Shown: positions 8,187 through 9,891 of the stretch, one piece after another | Layout: each line of letters opens with the position of its first letter | Numbering within the stretch: the stretch's first letter is position 1 | Origin: Wenzhouxiangella sp. | GTDB taxonomy: Bacteria > Pseudomonadota > Gammaproteobacteria > Xanthomonadales > Wenzhouxiangellaceae | Direction of reading: 5' to 3' | NCBI GenBank assembly: GCA_007127425.1 | Contig: SKZJ01000051.1 | Location: 1-9,891, forward strand | Length of the DNA stretch: 9,891 nucleotides | Notes under the pieces: generated by a model | Database searches by the model: none | What the model was told of the DNA's origin: nothing | What the model saw: only the letters and a program-made list of their open reading frames with translations | Program-made: the position numbers and the translations under genes

Positions 8187-8520
8187 GGGCAGGCGGAGAC
8201 AGGACGGAGCTGACCGGTGAAATGCGCGTAACCGGAAAGCCGCCGATTTCCCCATGGTCACGAATCATGTTGACATCATGGGTGGAATAGACACAGTAGA
8301 TCTTGTCATCGACCACGTAACTATGCTGCCACTGAATCCCTGGCCCCAACTCCTCCAGGACCTCGGCTGACCGAGCCGATATCTCGCGCAGATCCTGCTC
8401 GGTCAGTGCACCTGCATCCGGCAGTTCTCTCTCGATGACGTACTGTTGCAGATTTTCCGCAGCAGTGATGCATGGGAGCAGTAGGGCTGCAGTAACAATG
8501 CTCTTGATCATGGTTTTCAT
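8179..8520 (-). CDS. DUF4242 (SCO4226-like) small protein with signal peptide
   Basis: 113 residues. MKTMIKSIVTAALLLPCITAAE is a Sec-type signal peptide with cleavage probably after Ala20 or Ala21; the Cys17 context (LLPC) is not a good lipobox. The mature part is the DUF4242 core: YVIERELPDAGALTEQDL, then GPGIQWQHSYVVDDKIYCVYST and GGFPVTRISPV. Family members are single-domain proteins of 80-100 residues with a ferredoxin-like fold; SCO4226 of Streptomyces coelicolor is described as nickel-binding, but the physiological role is unsettled. Here it would act in the periplasm or outside the cell. AAGGA at 8528-8532, 7 bases before the ATG, is a good ribosome-binding site. The gene has its own 122-bp upstream region with promoter, phased repeats and a hairpin, so it need not depend on the upstream paralogue. 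Confidence 0.9.
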   Translation of the reverse strand: MKTMIKSIVTAALLLPCITAAENLQQYVIERELPDAGALTEQDLREISARSAEVLEELGPGIQWQHSYVVDDKIYCVYSTHDVNMIRDHGEIGGFPVTRISPVSSVLSPPAPQ

Positions 8521-8554
8521 CGTCTGATCCTTTTCGTCAAGTGAAGTCTATGGT

Positions 8555-8578
8555 GGTTCAGCCAGAAGGTGCTGAACC
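8555..8578 (-). ncRNA. Perfect 8-bp hairpin in the leader of the exported DUF4242 gene
   Basis: GGTTCAGC (8555-8562) and GCTGAACC (8571-8578) are exact reverse complements around an 8-base loop. No T-run follows on either strand, so it is not an ordinary intrinsic terminator. If RNA starts near 8580 as the -10 element suggests, this hairpin forms the very 5' end of the transcript, where such structures protect mRNA from decay. A palindromic protein-binding site is the alternative. It also contains TGAAC, the core seen in the repeats further upstream. Confidence 0.45.
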
Positions 8579-8586
8579 CGGGATCG

Positions 8587-8615
8587 ATTAAACCATTGGC
8601 GGCACCTGATCTCCA
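8587..8615 (-). promoter_or_regulatory. Predicted sigma-70 promoter of the exported DUF4242 gene
   Basis: On the minus strand TTTAAT (plus 8587-8592, five of six matches to TATAAT) and TGGAGA (plus 8610-8615, four of six to TTGACA) are separated by 17 bp. RNA would begin near 8580, giving a leader of about 60 bases. The weak -35 directly touches the 11-bp-phased repeat array at 8615-8642, the arrangement of an activator-dependent OmpR/PhoB-type promoter. Confidence 0.45.
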
Positions 8616-8642
8616 TGAACTGATAATGAACGATGCCTGAAC
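8615..8642 (-). promoter_or_regulatory. Array of three hexamers at 11-bp period upstream of the exported DUF4242 gene
   Basis: ATGAAC at 8615-8620, ATGAAC at 8626-8631 and CTGAAC at 8637-8642, each followed by 5 unrelated bases, so the period is exactly 11 bp. Read in the direction of the gene they are GTTCAG, GTTCAT, GTTCAT. One-turn direct repeats are the usual target form of OmpR/PhoB winged helices. The array ends at the stop codon of the upstream paralogue and abuts the predicted -35. A matching array lies at 9070-9097. Confidence 0.55.
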
Positions 8643-8909
8643 TTAGGCTTCTTGGCTAATGTCGTCAGGTTGAAGGCGGTCGACTTCAACAATATTGTCA
8701 ACCGGCAGGCCCAGTTCACGGGCCGCTTTTCGAATGGCTTCCGCGCTGGGGGCCTCGTAAAGGCAGTAGGTTTTCTTCTTGTCGGAACTGAGGAATGAGT
8801 AAAGCCAGTGTGCGGCTGAAAGGTCGTTGACTCGAGTAATTTCATCGACATCACCTTTACTCAGATCCACTTCTTCAGCGAACTGTCGCTCGATCAGAAA
8901 CAAGGGCAT
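8643..8909 (-). CDS. DUF4242 (SCO4226-like) small protein, no signal peptide
   Basis: 88 residues, beginning MPLFLIERQFAEEVDL and containing AAHWLYSFLSSDKKKTYCLYEAPSAEAIRKAA in two adjoining blocks, then LGLPVDNIVEVDRL. This follows the DUF4242 pattern of a first strand, a W-x-YSF strand, the KTYCLYEAP strand, then a helix and a closing VxEV strand. It lacks any export signal, so it is probably cytosolic. Compared with the paralogue at 8179-8520 it keeps the YC(L/V)Y core but has SDKKKTYC in place of DDKIYC and lacks GPGIQW. Start choice is firm: AAGGAG (plus 8916-8921) lies 6 bases before the ATG. The function of the family is not settled; nickel binding is reported for one member. Confidence 0.87.
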   Translation of the reverse strand: MPLFLIERQFAEEVDLSKGDVDEITRVNDLSAAHWLYSFLSSDKKKTYCLYEAPSAEAIRKAARELGLPVDNIVEVDRLQPDDISQEA

Positions 8910-8915
8910 GACATT

Positions 8916-8947
8916 CTCCTTACATGAATGTGTTCATTTCAAGTATA
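8916..8947 (-). promoter_or_regulatory. Leader of the cytosolic DUF4242 gene: -10-like element, palindrome and strong ribosome-binding site
   Basis: On the minus strand, TATACT (plus 8942-8947) resembles a -10 element, with no clear -35. Just downstream, ATGAA (8924-8928) and TTCAT (8933-8937) form a perfect 5-bp inverted repeat around TGTG, covering the expected start of RNA near 8935. AAGGAG (8916-8921) is the ribosome-binding site. A palindrome between -10 and ribosome-binding site is where a repressor would act. It also contains ATGAAC on the minus strand, the hexamer of the phased arrays. Confidence 0.4.
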
Positions 8948-9042
8948 ACCAGGGACTCCGGCCATTCTTAGTCCCCGACTTGCCGTATGCAGGTCCCAGG
9001 CCGTCCATGTGCGTGGGTTTACCTATAATGGAGTCACTGACA

Positions 9043-9048
9043 TATCAA
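9043..9048 (-). promoter_or_regulatory. TTGATA -35-like element
   Basis: TTGATA on the minus strand matches five of six bases of the -35 consensus and lies 21 bp downstream of the phased array at 9070-9097, a plausible activator distance. Candidate -10 elements after it (TATAGG at 15 bp) are poor, so this is only a possible second, distal promoter for the 8909 gene. Confidence 0.2.
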
Positions 9049-9069
9049 CAGAAAGAAAAAACACAATCC

Positions 9070-9097
9070 ATGAACCCGGTCTGATCTCGGTCTGATC
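9070..9097 (-). promoter_or_regulatory. Second array of three hexamers at 11-bp period, upstream of the cytosolic DUF4242 gene
   Basis: ATGAAC at 9070-9075, CTGATC at 9081-9086 and CTGATC at 9092-9097: again three (A/C)TGA(A/T)C hexamers in exact 11-bp register and in the same orientation relative to the gene as at 8615-8642. The gene-proximal hexamer shares the 9-mer TCCATGAAC with the other array (8612-8620 and 9067-9075). The array is 161-188 bp upstream of the 8909 start codon. Confidence 0.5.
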
Positions 9098-9098
9098 T
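9077..9098. repeat. Perfect 11-bp tandem duplication
   Basis: CGGTCTGATCT occurs twice in direct succession with no mismatch (9077-9087, 9088-9098). The unit length equals one helical turn. It includes two of the three hexamers of the phased array. A related CTGATCT is at 8606-8612 next to the other array. Confidence 0.9.
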
Positions 9099-9151
9099 GT
9101 TGATTGGTGATCCCGTTAGTACCTGCTTTCGGTGCTGCTGCGATACTCGTG

Positions 9152-9891
9152 TCAGGGCGGAGAGGACGCTACCGCCTCCCTGGTTTCTTCGTTGATGTGC
9201 CCGTCGGGATAGAGGCTGCCGGCCATCAGGGTGCGCGCGTGATTGTCGCCAAGAATCGAGACGAAGCTCTTGTGAGCCCGGTCCAGCCATTCACGAGCGG
9301 CGTCCGTCTGGCCAGTATCGGCCAGCAGACGGGCGTGCAACTCCATGGCTTCGGCCCGGGAAAGGTGGTTCACGAGGTCCGTTTCGGGCCATCTGCTGAA
9401 GATGCTGCCGGCCAGAGCGAGTGCTTTGTCCGGTTCCCCGGTTCTGGCCAGTGCCAGCGCCTGGGCACTGACAGCCAGATCGTAATGTGGGTGGGTTGTG
9501 CTGTCGATGGATTCCAGGTTCGACCGAGCCGCATTGGCCTGCTCCAATGCTTTCGGATGCTCGCCAAGGGCCAGCAGGACCAGGGCCAGCCAGCACTGAG
9601 CGGTGGCCTGGCGCTGCCTGGAGCCCACTTTTCCCAACGCATGCGCGGCGTCATGCAAGATGGCTTGCGCTTCCTCGAGGCGGCCCTGGTGGCGATAGAG
9701 AAGGCCGATGTTGGCGCCAATCTCACTGGCGGAGACTGACTCCGGCCCCAGTCGTTGTTCAGCGATGGCCCTGGCTTCCAGCAGCGACGCTTCGGCCGCG
9801 TCGAGCTTGCCCTGGCCCATCAGTGCTGCTCCGATCCCATGGTGGACGGCGGCCATTCTCGGATGCGTTTCGTCGGCCTGCATCTGCAGCA
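9152..9891 (-). CDS. TPR-repeat protein, C-terminal part, runs off right edge
   Basis: The frame is open to the right edge and ends at TGA 9152-9154, giving 245 residues. About five tetratricopeptide repeats are visible in the MalT/kinesin-light-chain style: AAVHHGIGAALMGQGKLDAA, then SEIGANIGLLYRHQGRLEEA, CWLALVLLALGEHPKALEQA, AQALALARTGEPDKALALA and ELHARLLADTGQTDAAREWL, followed by a short tail ending ASSPP. A Met at 9881-9883 could start a short form, but it sits in the middle of a repeat-like segment with Leu-Gln before it and no ribosome-binding site, so the gene almost certainly continues upstream. Such tails occur on Ser/Thr protein kinases and on winged-helix regulators of these bacteria; which one this is cannot be told here. 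It is co-directional with the DUF4242 genes but separated by 242 bp. Confidence 0.85.
   Translation of the reverse strand, partial: LQMQADETHPRMAAVHHGIGAALMGQGKLDAAEASLLEARAIAEQRLGPESVSASEIGANIGLLYRHQGRLEEAQAILHDAAHALGKVGSRQRQATAQCWLALVLLALGEHPKALEQANAARSNLESIDSTTHPHYDLAVSAQALALARTGEPDKALALAGSIFSRWPETDLVNHLSRAEAMELHARLLADTGQTDAAREWLDRAHKSFVSILGDNHARTLMAGSLYPDGHINEETREAVASSPP

Noticed and set aside
8524..8529. CTGATC next to the ribosome-binding site of the 8520 gene as a further array member
   Set aside because: Single copy, out of 11-bp phase with the array at 8615-8642, and overlapping the ribosome-binding site by chance is plausible.
9024..9084. TATAAT on the plus strand followed by an 18-codon open frame from 9028
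   Set aside because: No -35 or TG extension, no ribosome-binding site for the short frame, and it faces the 3' end of a minus-strand gene.
9055..9151. Intrinsic terminator for the TPR gene (T-run on minus strand at 9055-9061)
   Set aside because: There is a T-run in the minus-strand RNA, but I could not find a stable stem directly before it.
9104..9739. 211-residue plus-strand open frame
   Set aside because: Antisense shadow of the TPR protein, whose repeats are evident on the minus strand.

Overview
The window looks like chromosomal DNA of a high-GC gammaproteobacterium. Gene content and domain style (monothiol glutaredoxin fusion, MltF, large winged-helix/ATPase/TPR regulators, TPR-rich proteins) recall Xanthomonadales/Wenzhouxiangella-like bacteria, but that placement is inference. 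I see no tRNA, rRNA, CRISPR array, insertion sequence or phage gene. The text of the regulator gene (about 5400-8150) is visibly richer in A/T than the housekeeping genes to its left.

Layout. (1) 1-2365, minus strand: the N-terminal half of the glutamate synthase large subunit (gltB), continuing past the left edge and probably starting at TTG. (2) 2366-2537: divergent intergenic region. (3) 2538-3440, plus: a three-domain protein, CGFS monothiol glutaredoxin + cysteine-free A-type (IscA-like) domain + rhodanese. (4) 3443-4906, plus, two bases downstream: MltF-type lipoprotein lytic transglycosylase. (5) 4974-8156, plus: a 1060-residue regulator with an OmpR/PhoB-type winged helix, a P-loop ATPase module and a long helical/TPR-like tail. 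Its ATG sits where an extended -10 promoter would start the RNA, so the message may be leaderless. (6) Convergent to it on the minus strand, two small DUF4242 (SCO4226-like) genes: 8179-8520 (exported) and 8643-8909 (no signal peptide). (7) 9152-9891, minus: the C-terminal part of a TPR protein running off the right edge.

The most interesting signal is regulatory. Upstream of each DUF4242 gene there are three hexamers of the form (A/C)TGA(A/T)C, same strand, exactly 11 bp apart: 8615/8626/8637 and 9070/9081/9092. OmpR/PhoB-type winged helices characteristically bind direct repeats with about 11-bp periodicity, and the neighbouring large regulator carries such a domain. I infer a local system: an ATP-dependent STAND-like regulator senses a signal through its C-terminal repeats and activates two small ferredoxin-fold proteins, one cytosolic and one exported. 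For the 8520 gene the repeat array abuts a plausible -35/-10 pair, as for a PhoB-type activator.

The left half is ordinary metabolism (nitrogen assimilation, Fe-S/redox, cell-wall turnover). The only functional link I can suggest there is that glutamate synthase carries an Fe-S cluster and is divergent from a gene of the Fe-S/thiol class.
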